In this document: positions 11,428-20,645 of the stretch, piece after piece
Numbering within the stretch: the first letter of the stretch is position 1
Layout of the letters: every line of letters starts with the position of its first letter
DNA from: Acidovorax sp. GBBC 1281
Lineage (GTDB): Bacteria > Pseudomonadota > Gammaproteobacteria > Burkholderiales > Burkholderiaceae_C
Assembly: GCF_028473645.1 (NCBI RefSeq)
Contig: NZ_CP097269.1
Coordinates: 4,482,001-4,546,000 of the forward strand
DNA length: 64,000 nucleotides
Direction: 5' to 3'
Made by a program: the position numbers and the translations under genes
The notes under the pieces: generated by a model
Database searches by the model: none
The model's input: the letters and a program-made list of their open reading frames with translations, nothing else
What the model was told of the DNA's origin: nothing

Positions 11428-12305
11428 CCGCCATCACCCACCGCTACGAATTCGTCTACCTTTTCGACATCACCAACGGCAACCCCAATGGCGATCCAGA
11501 CGCCGGCAACCTGCCGCGCCTGGACCCCGAGACCAACCGGGGCCTGGTGACCGACGTGTGCCTCAAGCGCAAGATCCGCAACTTCGTCAGCCTGGACAAA
11601 CCGGCCGACGCGGGCTATGCCATCTACATGCAGGAAAAGGCCGTGCTCAACAACCAGCACCGCAAAGCCTACGACGCCCAGTCGCTGAAACCCGAAGACA
11701 AGAAACTGCCCAAGGAAGAAGAGAAAGCACGCGCCATCACGCAATGGATGTGCAACAACTTCTTCGACGTACGCACCTTCGGCGCGGTGATGACCACGGG
11801 TGTCAACGCGGGCCAGGTGCGCGGGCCGGTGCAGATGGCTTTCGCCACCTCCATCGACCCGGTGGTGCCGCTGGAGATTTCGATCACCCGCATGGCCGTG
11901 ACCACCGAGAAGGAGGCCGAGGCGCAGAGCGGCGACAACCGTACCATGGGCCGAAAGCACATCATTCCCTACGGGCTGTACCGCGCGCACGGCTTTGTCT
12001 CGGCCAAGCTGGCCGAGCGCACGGGCTTTTCCGATGCGGACCTGGAGCTGTTCTGGCGCGCGCTCATCAACATGTTCGAACACGACCGCTCGGCCGCACG
12101 CGGCGAAATGGCGGCCCGCAAGCTGATCGTTTTCGAGCATGAAAGCGCCATGGGCAATGCACCAGCGCATGTGCTGTTCGATGCCGTCCGGATCACACCG
12201 GCACAGGCCGATGCAGACAGCGCTCCACGCCGGTTCGCGGATTACCGCGTGGAGATCGACCGAGCGGCCATTCCTTCGGGCGTGGCCGTTCGTGAATTAA
12301 TCTAG
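11424..12305 (+). CDS. cas7c: Cas7 (Csd2), type I-C crRNA backbone subunit
   Basis: Cas7 subunits polymerise along the crRNA spacer to form the Cascade backbone. The 293-residue protein has the signature [17 protein letters not shown] near residues 10-26, [11 protein letters not shown], a glycine-rich [20 protein letters not shown] region, and [13 protein letters not shown]. Start and length fit the family. The ATG overlaps the cas8c stop. Only 28 nt separate its stop from the cas4 GTG. Confidence 0.95.
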
Positions 12306-12333
12306 CGCGGCTTCGCACGCCTGGAGGCAGGCC

Positions 12334-12993
12334 GTGGACGAATCGGACTTCATTCCCCTTTCGGCGCTGCAACACTACCTGTATTGCCCTCGCCAGTGCG
12401 CCCTCATCCACGTGGAGTAGCTGTGGGCGGAAAGCCGCCACACCGCAGAGGGGCGGGTGCTGCACGAGCGCGCCGACAAGCCCCGGGACGAGCGCCGACG
12501 CGGTGTGCGCACGGTCACGGCCATGCCGCTGGCGCACCCGGGGCTGGGCATCACCGGCATTGCGGATGTGGTGGAGTTCCACGAGATCGAAGACGGCGAA
12601 CAGGCGTTTCCCGTGGAATACAAACGCGGGCGGCCCAAGGCCCATCGCGCAGACGAAGTGCAACTGTGCGCGCAGGCCCTGTGCCTGGAAGCGATGCTGG
12701 AGCAGCCGATTGCGCAGGGCGCCCTGTTCTATGGCGAGACACGCCGGCGCACCAATGTGCCGTTCGATCAGGCCCTGCGCCAACTCACGCGGGAAACCAT
12801 CGGTGCCACACGCGCCATGCTGGACGCGAACATCACACCCACCGCGCAATACAGCCCCAAGCGCTGCGATGCCTGCTCACTGCTCGACCTGTGCCAACCC
12901 AAGCTGCTGGGACGCCAGAGCAGCGTGAACGACTGGCTCGCCAGACAACTGAAAGAAGACAGCGAAGCGGAGCCACCATGCGCAGACAGTTGA
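12334..12993 (+). pseudogene. cas4: cas4 interrupted by an in-frame amber codon
   Basis: Cas4 is a 4Fe-4S RecB-like nuclease that trims prespacers to set PAM and orientation. From GTG at 12334 (GGAGG 6 nt upstream) the frame reads [20 protein letters not shown] then HVE, and hits TAG at 12418-12420 (codon 29). It then continues as LWAESRHTAEGRVLHERAD to a normal end at 12993. All else is intact: C18, H44, D78, E95-x-K97 and the C178/C181/C187 cluster. Family members usually have Gln here (HVEQ, from memory), so a single CAG-to-TAG change explains it. Restart at GTG 12457 would give 178 residues lacking the first cluster cysteine and H44's upstream context. The 3' end overlaps cas1 by 16 nt. 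Confidence 0.88.
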
Positions 12994-14018
12994 ACACCCT
13001 GTATGTGACCACCGAAGGGGCTTGGCTTCACAAGGACGGTGCGAACATCGTGATGGAAGTCGAGCAAACGGTGCGTGCCCGGCTGCCCGTGCACATGCTG
13101 GAAAGCCTGGTGTGCTTTGGCCGCGTGCTGGTGTCGCCTCCTTTGCTGGGCTATTGCGCGGAGCAGGGCATCAGCACCTGCTTTCTCACGACCAACGGCA
13201 GGTTTCTGGCAAGGGTGGAAGGCCCCGTGTCCGGCAACGTCCTGCTGCGGCGCGCGCAATACCGCAACGCGGACAACCGCGAGGGGTGTGCCAGCATCGT
13301 GCGCAATCTTTTGCAGGGCAAGCTGCACAACCAGCGCGCCGTGCTGGGCCGGGCCCTGCGCGATCACAGCAGCAAGCTGGCGGCCGGAGACGAAGCCGCC
13401 CTGGCGCATGCCCACCAGCGTCTGGAACGCATCGCGGGCAAGCTGGCCCAGACACCGTCGGTGGACCTGCTGCGCGGGTACGAAGGCGAAGCGGCGCAGG
13501 CTTACTTCGGGGTGTTCGATCACCTCATCCGCGTGCCCGGCACCGCCATGCGGTTCACCGGGCGCAGCCGCAGGCCGCCGCTGGATGCGGTCAACGCCCT
13601 GCTCTCTTTTTTATACACGCTGGTGACCCACGATTGCCGCTCGGCCCTGGAAAGCGTGGGGCTGGACCCGGCGGTGGGCTTTCTGCACCGCGACCGGCCA
13701 GGCCGGCCCAGCTTGGCGCTGGATCTTCTGGAGGAGTTTCGGCCGCTGCTGGCCGACCGGCTGGCGCTGTCGCTGATCAACTTGCGCCAGATCGGCGAGC
13801 GCGATTTTCAGACGATGGACAACGGCGCCGTGCTGCTGCGCGAAGAATCGCGCAAGACGGTGCTGACGGCCTACCAGGAGCGCAAGCGCGAAACGCTGCG
13901 ACACGTTTTCCTGGAAGAGAAGGCACCCATCGGGCTGTTTCCATTCATTCAGGCCCAATTGCTGGCCCGCCATTTGCGCGGCGACCTCGACGCCTACCCA
14001 CCCTTCCTTTGGAAATGA
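12978..14018 (+). CDS. cas1: Cas1 integrase, type I-C
   Basis: Cas1 with Cas2 inserts new spacers at the leader-proximal repeat. The 346-residue protein has the beta-strand N-terminal domain (about 1-85) and an alpha-helical catalytic domain with the metal-binding triad E169 (RGYEGEAA), H237 (GFLHRDRPGR) and D249 (LALDLLEEFRP). The start at 12978 overlaps the end of the broken cas4 by 16 nt. The length is as expected for I-C, and no damage is visible. Confidence 0.96.
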   Translation: MRRQLNTLYVTTEGAWLHKDGANIVMEVEQTVRARLPVHMLESLVCFGRVLVSPPLLGYCAEQGISTCFLTTNGRFLARVEGPVSGNVLLRRAQYRNADNREGCASIVRNLLQGKLHNQRAVLGRALRDHSSKLAAGDEAALAHAHQRLERIAGKLAQTPSVDLLRGYEGEAAQAYFGVFDHLIRVPGTAMRFTGRSRRPPLDAVNALLSFLYTLVTHDCRSALESVGLDPAVGFLHRDRPGRPSLALDLLEEFRPLLADRLALSLINLRQIGERDFQTMDNGAVLLREESRKTVLTAYQERKRETLRHVFLEEKAPIGLFPFIQAQLLARHLRGDLDAYPPFLWK

Positions 14019-14031
14019 GGCATCGCCGATC

Positions 14032-14322
14032 ATGATGGTGCTTGTGAGCTATGACGTCCGTTCACAGGACAAGGTGGGTGCCCGGCGCCTGCGGCACATC
14101 GCCAAAGCGTGCCTGGATTTTGGCCAGCGCGTGCAGTACTCGGTGTTCGAGATCGAAGTGGACTCGGCACAATGGGTGGCCCTGAAAAACCGCTTGGTCC
14201 AGATCATCGACCCGGCCACGGACAGCCTGCGGTTTTACTACCTGGGCCAACAATGGAAAGACCGGGTGGAACACGTGGGGGCCAAGCCCGTTCTCGACCT
14301 GAACGCTCCGCTCATTCTCTGA
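14032..14322 (+). CDS. cas2: Cas2, type I-C adaptation protein
   Basis: This 96-residue dimeric structural partner of Cas1 begins MMVLVSYDV, with a ferredoxin-like fold pattern and the conserved Asp at the end of the first strand. It also has RLRHIAKACLDFGQRVQYSVFE and ends in PLIL. It lies 13 nt after cas1 and is the last gene before the leader and array. Confidence 0.96.
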   Translation: MMVLVSYDVRSQDKVGARRLRHIAKACLDFGQRVQYSVFEIEVDSAQWVALKNRLVQIIDPATDSLRFYYLGQQWKDRVEHVGAKPVLDLNAPLIL

Positions 14323-14525
14323 CACGCCTTGGGCACCAGCGGTGCCATTTTGCGAACCCCAAGTGACTGGGCACGGCCATCGCGCTTCGCAGAGTTCCAA
14401 CTCTTTGATTGATCGATGATTTTTCTCTTGGCACGTGGGAGAGGCGCTGGTACGCCTGCCAAAGGGAAGGGGTTCGCGGAGAGAGGGGATTTTTGCTAGT
14501 GGGGACAGGCGGTTATAAATGGGCC
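14323..14525 (+). other. CRISPR leader region
   Basis: These 203 nt between the cas2 stop and the first repeat contain no convincing gene. They are more AT-rich than the flanks (for example TTTGATTGATCGATGATTTT), as expected of a leader that carries the array promoter and integration signals. Confidence 0.6.
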
Positions 14526-14736
14526 GTCGCGCCCCGTGCGGGCGCGTGGGTTGAAACTGGTAGCGGTAAACCGTGTCGAGCGTGGCACGGTGTCGCGCCC
14601 CGTGCGGGCGCGTGGGTTGAAACAAAGGGCGGTTAGAACAACTAAAGGAAGGCGCCGTCGCGCCCGTGCGGGCTCGTGGGTTGAAACTTGCCCACAGTCT
14701 TGGGCTGCAGGGACGCGCTGGCGTGTGGGTCGAAAC
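14526..14736 (+). CRISPR. short, decaying type I-C CRISPR array
   Basis: Two identical 32-nt repeats lie at 14526-14557 and 14592-14623. They start GTCGCGCCCC, end GTGGGTTGAAAC and contain a GC-rich hairpin (CGCCC/GGGCG). A third at 14657-14687 is 31 nt, with one C missing and a G-to-T change. The spacers are 34 nt (14558-14591) and 33 nt (14624-14656). A fourth, degenerate copy ends at 14736: its last 23 nt match at 19 positions, but its 5' part is lost. It lies 49 nt after the third repeat end instead of about 65, so roughly 17 nt were deleted. Repeat type and position after cas2 fit type I-C. Confidence 0.93.
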
Positions 14737-14770
14737 AGGCTCTGAAAAGCCGCCCCCCTCTATCTCCCCC

Positions 14771-16399
14771 TCACCCCCGGCTCCGCAACGTCCGACTCAA
14801 CAGCACAACCGGCACCAGCCCCACCGCCACCAGCGCCAGCGACGGCAAGGCCGCCTCGCCCAGCCGCTCGTCGCGCGCCAGCTGGTAGGCGACCACGGCC
14901 AGGGTGTCGCTGTTGAAGGGCCGCAGCACCATGGTGGCGGGCAGTTCCTTCATCACGTCGACGAACACCAGCAGCGCCGCGGCGGCCGTGGAGCGCTTGA
15001 GCAGGGGCCAGTGCACCCGGGCCAGCAGGCCGGCACCGCCGGCGCCCAGCATGCGGGCGGAGTCGTCCAGGCTGGAGGGAATGCGCGCGTAGCCGCTTTG
15101 CATCGATTGCAGCGCCACGGCGCAGAACCGCACGAGGTAGGCCCACACGATGCCGACCGCAGTGGCGGTGATGATCGACGGCAGGCCCCACTGGGGGGCT
15201 GCCGCCTGCAGCCAGCCCACGGGCAGCAGCAGGCCCACGACGATCACGGCGCCGGGCACGGCATACCCCAGGCTGGCCAGTTGTGCCACGCCGCGGGTGA
15301 GCGCGCCGGCCCGCCGCCGCACGGCGAACGCCAGCACCAGGGCGATGGCCACGGCCAGCACGGCGGTGATGCTGCCCAGGCGCACGCTGTTGCCGGCCCA
15401 CTCCAGAAAGCGCGACCAGGGCAGCACGGACCAGTCGGCCGCCAGGGGCCGCAGCATGAAGGCCACCGGGGCCACGAAGCCGAAGACCACCGGCAGCAAG
15501 CACACTGCCCACGCGGCGGCGCAGCGCAGCCCCTGCAGCCGCTGCGGCTGGGCCTCGGCGGAGCCCGCACGGCCCGCCCCGCCCGCAGCAAAGCGCATGC
15601 GCCGCTGCGCACGCTGCTCCAGCTGCAGCAGCAGCATGACGAGCACGAGCAGGATGGTGGCCAGTTGCGCCGCGGCCAGGCGGTTGTCCATCGACAGCCA
15701 GGCCTTGTAGATGCCGGTGGTGAAGGTCTGGATGCCGAAGTAGCTCACCACGCCGAAGTCGGCCAGCGTTTCCATGAGGACCAGCGCCACGCCGGCCGCG
15801 ACCGCAGGGCGCGCCAGCGGCAGCGCGACCGTGCGCACGCGCCGCGCCAGCGGCGCCCCCAGCAGGCGGGCGGCCTCCATGAGGTGGGCGGCGCGCTCGC
15901 CCAGCGCCGTGCGGGCCAGCAGGTACACATAGGGATAGAGCGAGAAGATGAACACCCACACCGCGCCGCCCAGGCTGCGCACCTCGGGCAGCAGCCGGCC
16001 TTGCAGGCCATAGGTTTCGCGCAGCCACACCTGCAGCGGGCCGCTGAACTGCAGGAAGTCGGTATACGCGTAGGCGGTCACATAGGCCGGCATGGCCAGC
16101 GGCAGCAGCAGCAGCCATTCCAGCGTGCGGCGGCCGCGAAAGTCGAACAGCGTGACGGCGGCGGCCGTGGCCGCGCCCACCACCGCCGCGCCGATGGCCA
16201 CGGCCAGGCCCAGCCACACCGTGGTGGCGAAGTAGCCGGGCAGCACGGTGGCGGCCATTTCGCGGAGGATGGCGCCGGCCTCGGCGCCACCCGCGCTGCC
16301 CGGCAGCCACGACGCGAGCACGGCCAGCACCGGCAAGGTCAGCGCAGCGGCGAGCAGCAGCAGGGGAATGGATCGCAGGGCGGAAAGAAGGCGTGGCAA
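14771..16399 (-). CDS. Fe(III)-type ABC transporter permease (FbpB/AfuB family)
   Basis: This inner-membrane permease of 542 residues has the duplicated layout of FbpB proteins: two sets of about six TM helices, each ending in an EAA-type loop (EAARLLGAPLARRVRTVALP; DSARMLGAGGAGLLARVHWP). It probably imports ferric iron or another trivalent metal/complex with the ATPase encoded divergently. No ATG lies in frame; TTG at 16399 is the most plausible start, just before the first helix (SIPLLLLAAALTLPVLAVLA). No periplasmic binding protein gene is nearby. The 3' end lies 34 nt from the CRISPR array. Confidence 0.85.
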   Translation of the reverse strand: MPRLLSALRSIPLLLLAAALTLPVLAVLASWLPGSAGGAEAGAILREMAATVLPGYFATTVWLGLAVAIGAAVVGAATAAAVTLFDFRGRRTLEWLLLLPLAMPAYVTAYAYTDFLQFSGPLQVWLRETYGLQGRLLPEVRSLGGAVWVFIFSLYPYVYLLARTALGERAAHLMEAARLLGAPLARRVRTVALPLARPAVAAGVALVLMETLADFGVVSYFGIQTFTTGIYKAWLSMDNRLAAAQLATILLVLVMLLLQLEQRAQRRMRFAAGGAGRAGSAEAQPQRLQGLRCAAAWAVCLLPVVFGFVAPVAFMLRPLAADWSVLPWSRFLEWAGNSVRLGSITAVLAVAIALVLAFAVRRRAGALTRGVAQLASLGYAVPGAVIVVGLLLPVGWLQAAAPQWGLPSIITATAVGIVWAYLVRFCAVALQSMQSGYARIPSSLDDSARMLGAGGAGLLARVHWPLLKRSTAAAALLVFVDVMKELPATMVLRPFNSDTLAVVAYQLARDERLGEAALPSLALVAVGLVPVVLLSRTLRSRG

Positions 16400-16505
16400 G
16401 GGCGGGCCCTGAAGGGAAGGGTCGGGAGAATCGGACGGGGCATTCCGCTCGAAGATGGCTTCGGTCGAGCGCTGAAGGGCACGCCGGCAGGGCCGTCTGG
16501 ATGCA

Positions 16506-16524
16506 AATGCGAATTCTACGCATT
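16506..16524. promoter_or_regulatory. Fur-box-like palindrome in the divergent promoter
   Basis: AATGCGAATTCTACGCATT is a 6-7-6 inverted repeat, 23 bp before the ATPase ATG and 107 bp before the permease start. Its arms and length resemble proteobacterial Fur sites (AATGAGAAT...CATT type). It could repress both iron-transport genes when iron is plentiful. Confidence 0.5.
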
Positions 16525-16546
16525 GGCGCCTTCTAGAATCGCGGCC

Positions 16547-17614
16547 ATGTTCCTTGAAGTCTCCCAACTGGAAGTGCGCTACGCCGGCCGCGCGCAAGCC
16601 GCCGTGCGCGGCGTCACCCTGGGCCTCGCAGCGGGCGAGATCGGCGTGCTCATCGGCCCTTCCGGCTGCGGCAAGACCACGCTGCTGCGCGCCGTGGCCG
16701 GGCTGGAGCCCGTGACGGCCGGCGAGATCCGGCTCAGCGGCGCCGTGGTGAGCGGCGGCGCAGGCCGCAGCGTGCCACCGGAGCAGCGGCGCATCGGCAT
16801 GGTGTTCCAGGACTACGCCCTTTTCCCCCACCTGTCCGTGGGGCGCAACGTGGCCTTCGGCATCCACCGCCTGACGCGCGCCGAACAGGCGGCGCGCGTG
16901 GACGAGGTGCTGCAGCTCGTGGGCCTGGAGGGTAGCGCCGCCCGCTTTCCGCACGAGCTGTCCGGCGGGCAGCAGCAGCGTGTGGCGCTGGCCCGCGCGC
17001 TGGCGCCCCGGCCGCAGCTGATGCTGCTGGACGAGCCGTTTTCCAACCTGGACGTGGACCTGCGCGAGCGCCTGGCGCACGAGGTGCGCGGCATCCTGAA
17101 AGCCGCTGGCGCCACGGCGCTGTTCGTCACGCACGATCAGCTGGAGGCCTTCGCCATCGGCGACCGCATCGGCGTGATGGAAAGCGGCCAGTTGCACCAG
17201 TGGGACGATGCCTATGCGCTCTACCACCGCCCGGCCACGCGCTTCGTGGCCGACTTCATCGGCCACGGGGTGTTCGCGCCGGCCACGCTGGAGCAACGCG
17301 GGGACAACGTGGTGGCCCGCACGCCGCTGGGCGACCTGACCGATGCGGCCGAGTGCCCCCTGCCCACGAGCTACCCCAGCGGGGAATGCGACGTGCTGCT
17401 GCGGGCCGACGATGTGGTGCACGACGACGCCTCGCCTGTGCAGGCGCGCATCGTCCGCAAGTCGTTCCGGGGTTCGGAGTTCCTGTACACGCTGCAGCTG
17501 CGGGACGGCCTCACGGTGATGGCCCACGTGCCGAGCCACCACGACCACGCCGTGGGCGAATGGATCGGCATTCGCCCGCAGGTGGACCACGTGGTGGCGT
17601 TTCCGCGGGCCTGA
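16547..17614 (+). CDS. Fe(III)-type ABC transporter ATP-binding protein (FbpC family)
   Basis: This 355-residue ATPase energises the divergently encoded permease. It shows Walker A GPSGCGKTT (about 38-46), the Q loop VFQDYALFP, signature LSGGQQQR, Walker B LMLLDEPFSNLD, and switch His in VTHDQLEAF. A C-terminal TOBE-like domain (about 250-355) follows, as in FbpC/CysA-type ATPases. The ATG at 16547 starts the family sequence MFLEVSQLEVRY; the frame is open far upstream through the array but that part is not coding. Confidence 0.93.
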   Translation: MFLEVSQLEVRYAGRAQAAVRGVTLGLAAGEIGVLIGPSGCGKTTLLRAVAGLEPVTAGEIRLSGAVVSGGAGRSVPPEQRRIGMVFQDYALFPHLSVGRNVAFGIHRLTRAEQAARVDEVLQLVGLEGSAARFPHELSGGQQQRVALARALAPRPQLMLLDEPFSNLDVDLRERLAHEVRGILKAAGATALFVTHDQLEAFAIGDRIGVMESGQLHQWDDAYALYHRPATRFVADFIGHGVFAPATLEQRGDNVVARTPLGDLTDAAECPLPTSYPSGECDVLLRADDVVHDDASPVQARIVRKSFRGSEFLYTLQLRDGLTVMAHVPSHHDHAVGEWIGIRPQVDHVVAFPRA

Positions 17615-17682
17615 TCTCGCGATGGGTGCGTCGATGGTGGCGGCGGCTTGCCTCGCCCCCATACAAGGCGAACAGCGGCCGT

Positions 17683-18615
17683 CTAGGACAGGAAGAAGGC
17701 GATGAAGACGGGGGCCAGGATGGTGAGGATGAAGCCGCTCACCAGGGCCAACGGGACCGCATCCGGATGGCAGGCCTGCTTGACGATCGGAAGCGTGGAG
17801 TCCAGTGCCGTGGCGCCTGCACTGCCGATGCCGATCGCGGGCTGGTAGCGACCGATGGCGTAGAGCGCGACGATCGCTATCAGCTCCCTGAACAAGTCGG
17901 TCATCAGCGCCATGGTCCCATAGGTCTGCCCGAGGTGGTGCCCCACCATGACGCTCGACAGGGTGAACCAGCCGAAGCCGCTCGACAGCGCCAGCGAGGT
18001 TCTCATGGCCTCGCCCGTGGCCCAGGAGGCCGCGGCCGCGCCCACGAACGAGCCGATTACCACCAGCACCGGCACCGACAGTACGGCCCATGAAAACCAA
18101 TGGGAACTGAGCTTGACGTGGGCCAGGTCGATGCCCACCAACACGATCAACGCCAGCAGGATGGCGGAGCTCGACGGCAGCCAGAGGGCACCGGCCAGAT
18201 AGGCCTGATTGACGAAAAACAGGGCACTGCCCAGCGCCACCATGGACAGGGCGATGCAGCACTCCTTCAGCGGCGGCCAGATGGTGTGAAAGCCCAGTTT
18301 GCCGGCCTTGGCGCCCGCCGTGCCGCTGCTGCGAATGCCGGCCGCAAAAATCAGGCCGCAGGGCACCAGGGTGGTCAGCAGGGCGAAGATCACGGCCGTC
18401 TTGACCACCTGCCCGACCGATTGCGCAGAAAGAATGACCTCGCCAAACTCCACGCCGATCAGGAAAAGCAGCAGCCAGACCAGGGGCAATATCCAACCGA
18501 TCAGCCGCTTGCAAAATCGGAGCGGAATGATTTTCCCGGCAAGAAAACCGCCCACCAGCGCCAGCACGATCGGGAGCAAGGGGCGCTGTTGCACAAATCG
18601 AATTGCAGACGGCAT
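17683..18615 (-). CDS. lysO: LysO/DUF340 family lysine exporter, N-terminus supplied by an IS
   Basis: The protein is 310 residues of mostly TM helices. From residue 12 on it matches LysO (YbjE), the L-lysine exporter: LLPIVLALVGGFLAGKIIPL, GFGWFTLS, DLFRELIAI, GATALDSTLPIV, and FILTILAPVFIAFF at the C-terminus. The first 11 codons (MPSAIRFVQQR) are read from the end of an IS903-group element that starts at 18582, so only the first few native residues have been replaced. The native promoter is gone; transcription would have to come from the IS, whose transposase remnant points the same way. Function may be kept, but expression is uncertain. Confidence 0.82.
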   Translation of the reverse strand: MPSAIRFVQQRPLLPIVLALVGGFLAGKIIPLRFCKRLIGWILPLVWLLLFLIGVEFGEVILSAQSVGQVVKTAVIFALLTTLVPCGLIFAAGIRSSGTAGAKAGKLGFHTIWPPLKECCIALSMVALGSALFFVNQAYLAGALWLPSSSAILLALIVLVGIDLAHVKLSSHWFSWAVLSVPVLVVIGSFVGAAAASWATGEAMRTSLALSSGFGWFTLSSVMVGHHLGQTYGTMALMTDLFRELIAIVALYAIGRYQPAIGIGSAGATALDSTLPIVKQACHPDAVPLALVSGFILTILAPVFIAFFLS

Positions 18616-19486
18616 GACCCCAACCCCAGACGGACCTATGCCACAGCAGTCACCGACACGGTGTGAGGACGGCCGATCTGACTGAACCGATTGAGCAAGG
18701 CCACGCGGACATGCAGCTCCACAACCTGGCGGTCGAACGTGCGCGCGATCACCCGTTCGCCCAGTCGCTTGAAGCAGTGCATCTTCGTCTCCACAAGGCT
18801 GCGCCGGTGGTAGCCGCTCCACTTCTTCCAAATGCCGCGACCCAGGCGCTGGCACGCCCGAATGGCCTCATTACGATGCGCCGAGCCCGGACTCGACTTC
18901 TTCCAATGGCTGGCGTTCTTGCGGGGCGGGATCACCGCCATCGCGTGCCGCTCGGCAATGGCGTCCAGGCAGGCGCGCGTGTCGTAGGCGCCATCGGCAC
19001 TGACGCTTTCGATGGATTCGTCAGTGGGAATCTGAGCCAGCAACCCGGGCAACATCGGCGCATCCCCAATGGCGTTGCTGGTCACCTCGATGGCGCGTAT
19101 TTCCAGCGTCTGCGCGTCGATGCCCAGATGGACCTTGCGCCATTCGCGCCGGTATTCAGCACCATGCTTCTTGCGTTTCCACTCTCCTTCGCCCAGGAAC
19201 TTGATGCCGGTGCTGTCCACCAGCAACTGCAGCGGCGAGTTGGTTCGCTGGTAGCTCAGTTCGACCTGCAAGGTCTTTTGGCGCCGGCAAACAGTGCTGA
19301 AGTCAGGTACCGGCCAGTCCAGCTTTGCCAGCCGCAGCAGGCTCTGCACCATGCCCAGCGCCTGTCGCAAGGGCTGGCCGAACAGGCACTTGATGCTCAG
19401 GCAGAACTGGATTGCTGCGTCCGAGAAGGTTCGGCTGCGTCCACGCCTGCCGGTCGGCGTGCCAAACCACTGCATGCCCTCATCTA
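18582..19486 (-). mobile_element. IS5 family (IS903 group) remnant, 5' part lost
   Basis: The terminal repeat GGCGCTGTTGCACAAATCG begins at 18582. The sequence then matches the intact copy at 58618-59668 up to 19486, where an IS630-type element starts. The missing part includes the other terminal repeat and the first 34 transposase codons. The 9 bp beside the retained end are GGAGCAAGG; no partner duplication remains. Confidence 0.93.
18636..19486 (-). pseudogene. truncated IS903-group transposase
   Basis: Codons 35-316 of a 316-residue DDE transposase are present; the translation from residue 38 on is identical to that of the complete copy at 58664-59614. The first 34 codons were removed where the IS630 element joins (the break is in the Leu-34 codon CTA). 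The DDE residues themselves (LLVDSTG, SADGAYD, RSLVETK) remain, but there is no native start. An internal ATG at 19475 could in principle give 279 residues. Confidence 0.9.
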
Positions 19487-20645
19487 GTGTCCTGTCCCGT
19501 TAATTCGCAGGCACGATAGCTGCATGGTTTCGGGCCATCCTTGAGGTGCCGCCATGCCCAATGCAACGACCCGAACAGAAATTGCGCTTAGTGAAGTGGA
19601 GCGCGCGGAACTGACGTCCATGGCGCGATCACGTTCGCTGCCAGCGGCGTTGTCGCTCAGGGCGCGCATCGTGCTGACTTGCGAAGGCACAGATAAAGCC
19701 AGCACCGCGGTTGCGCAGGCTCTGGGGATCAGTCGTAGCACTGTCACCAAGTGGCGCGGGCGCTATGCGCGCCATCGCATTGCAGGGCTTTACGACGAGT
19801 TGCGCCCGGGTCGCCCCCGCACGGTAGATGACGAGCGTGTTGCTGAGTTGATTACCAAGACGTTGCACACCAAGCCTGCTGATGGGGGTACCCACTGGAG
19901 CACCCGCACGCTGGCCGCCGATACGGGCATCAGCAAGAGCACGGTGGCGCGCTATCTGCAGACCTTCAACCTCAAGCCGCACCGGGCCGACAGCTTCAAG
20001 CTGTCGACCGATCCGCTGTTCATCGAGAAGCTGCGCGACGTTGTGGGGCTGTACCTGAACCCACCTGACAACGCGCTGGTGCTGTGCGTGGACGAGAAGA
20101 GCCAATGCCAAGCTTTGGAGCGTACGCAGCCGATGCTGCCAATGGGGTTTGGCTATGTCGAAGGTGTCACGCACGACTACGTGCGCCACGGCACCACCAC
20201 CTTGTTCGCGGCCCTGAACGTGATGAATGGCCAAGTGATCGCGCAGTGCCGGCCCCGGCATCGTCATCAAGAGTTCCTTGCCTTCCTGCGCGCCATCGAC
20301 AAGGCAGTGCCCGACGAACTGGATGTGCACTGCATAGCTGATAACTACGCCAGCCACAAGCATCCAAAGGTGCGCGCTTGGTTGGCCGAGCGGCCTCGCT
20401 GGCACATGCACTTCGTTCCGACCTATTCAAGCTGGCTCAATCAGGTCGAGCGCTTCTTCTCGATCATCACCACGCGGGCAATCCGCCGTGGCTCGTTCAC
20501 CAGCGTGAAGGATCTGATCAACAAGATCGACACATTCATCGCGAATTACAACCAGTCCTGCCAGCCGTTTACTTGGACAGCTACAGCAGACTCCATCCTC
20601 GAAAAACTCGCCAGACTATGCGGGCGAATTAACGGGACAGGACAC
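19487..20645 (+). mobile_element. IS630 family element, copy A
   Basis: The element is 1159 bp with perfect 22-bp terminal inverted repeats (GTGTCCTGTCCCG...; 19487-19508 and 20624-20645), flanked by TA on both sides (19485-19486, 20646-20647). The left flank is IS903 sequence. The right flank is not the continuation of IS903, so the two flanks were not adjacent before insertion. It is the same length as copy B, with an identical predicted transposase. Confidence 0.95.

Noticed and set aside
12457..12993. A short, intact cas4 starting at GTG 12457
   Set aside because: No ribosome site, and it lacks the first cluster cysteine and the N-terminal 41 residues; a nonsense-mutated full gene explains the sequence better.
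14705..14736. A full fourth CRISPR repeat
   Set aside because: Only the 3' 23 nt match well; the 5' third does not, and the spacer before it would be 17 nt, so it is called degenerate.
14666..16546. Upstream extension of the FbpC frame through the CRISPR array
   Set aside because: The extension is Gln/His/Gly-rich, covers the array and antisense permease DNA, and the real family start is at 16547.
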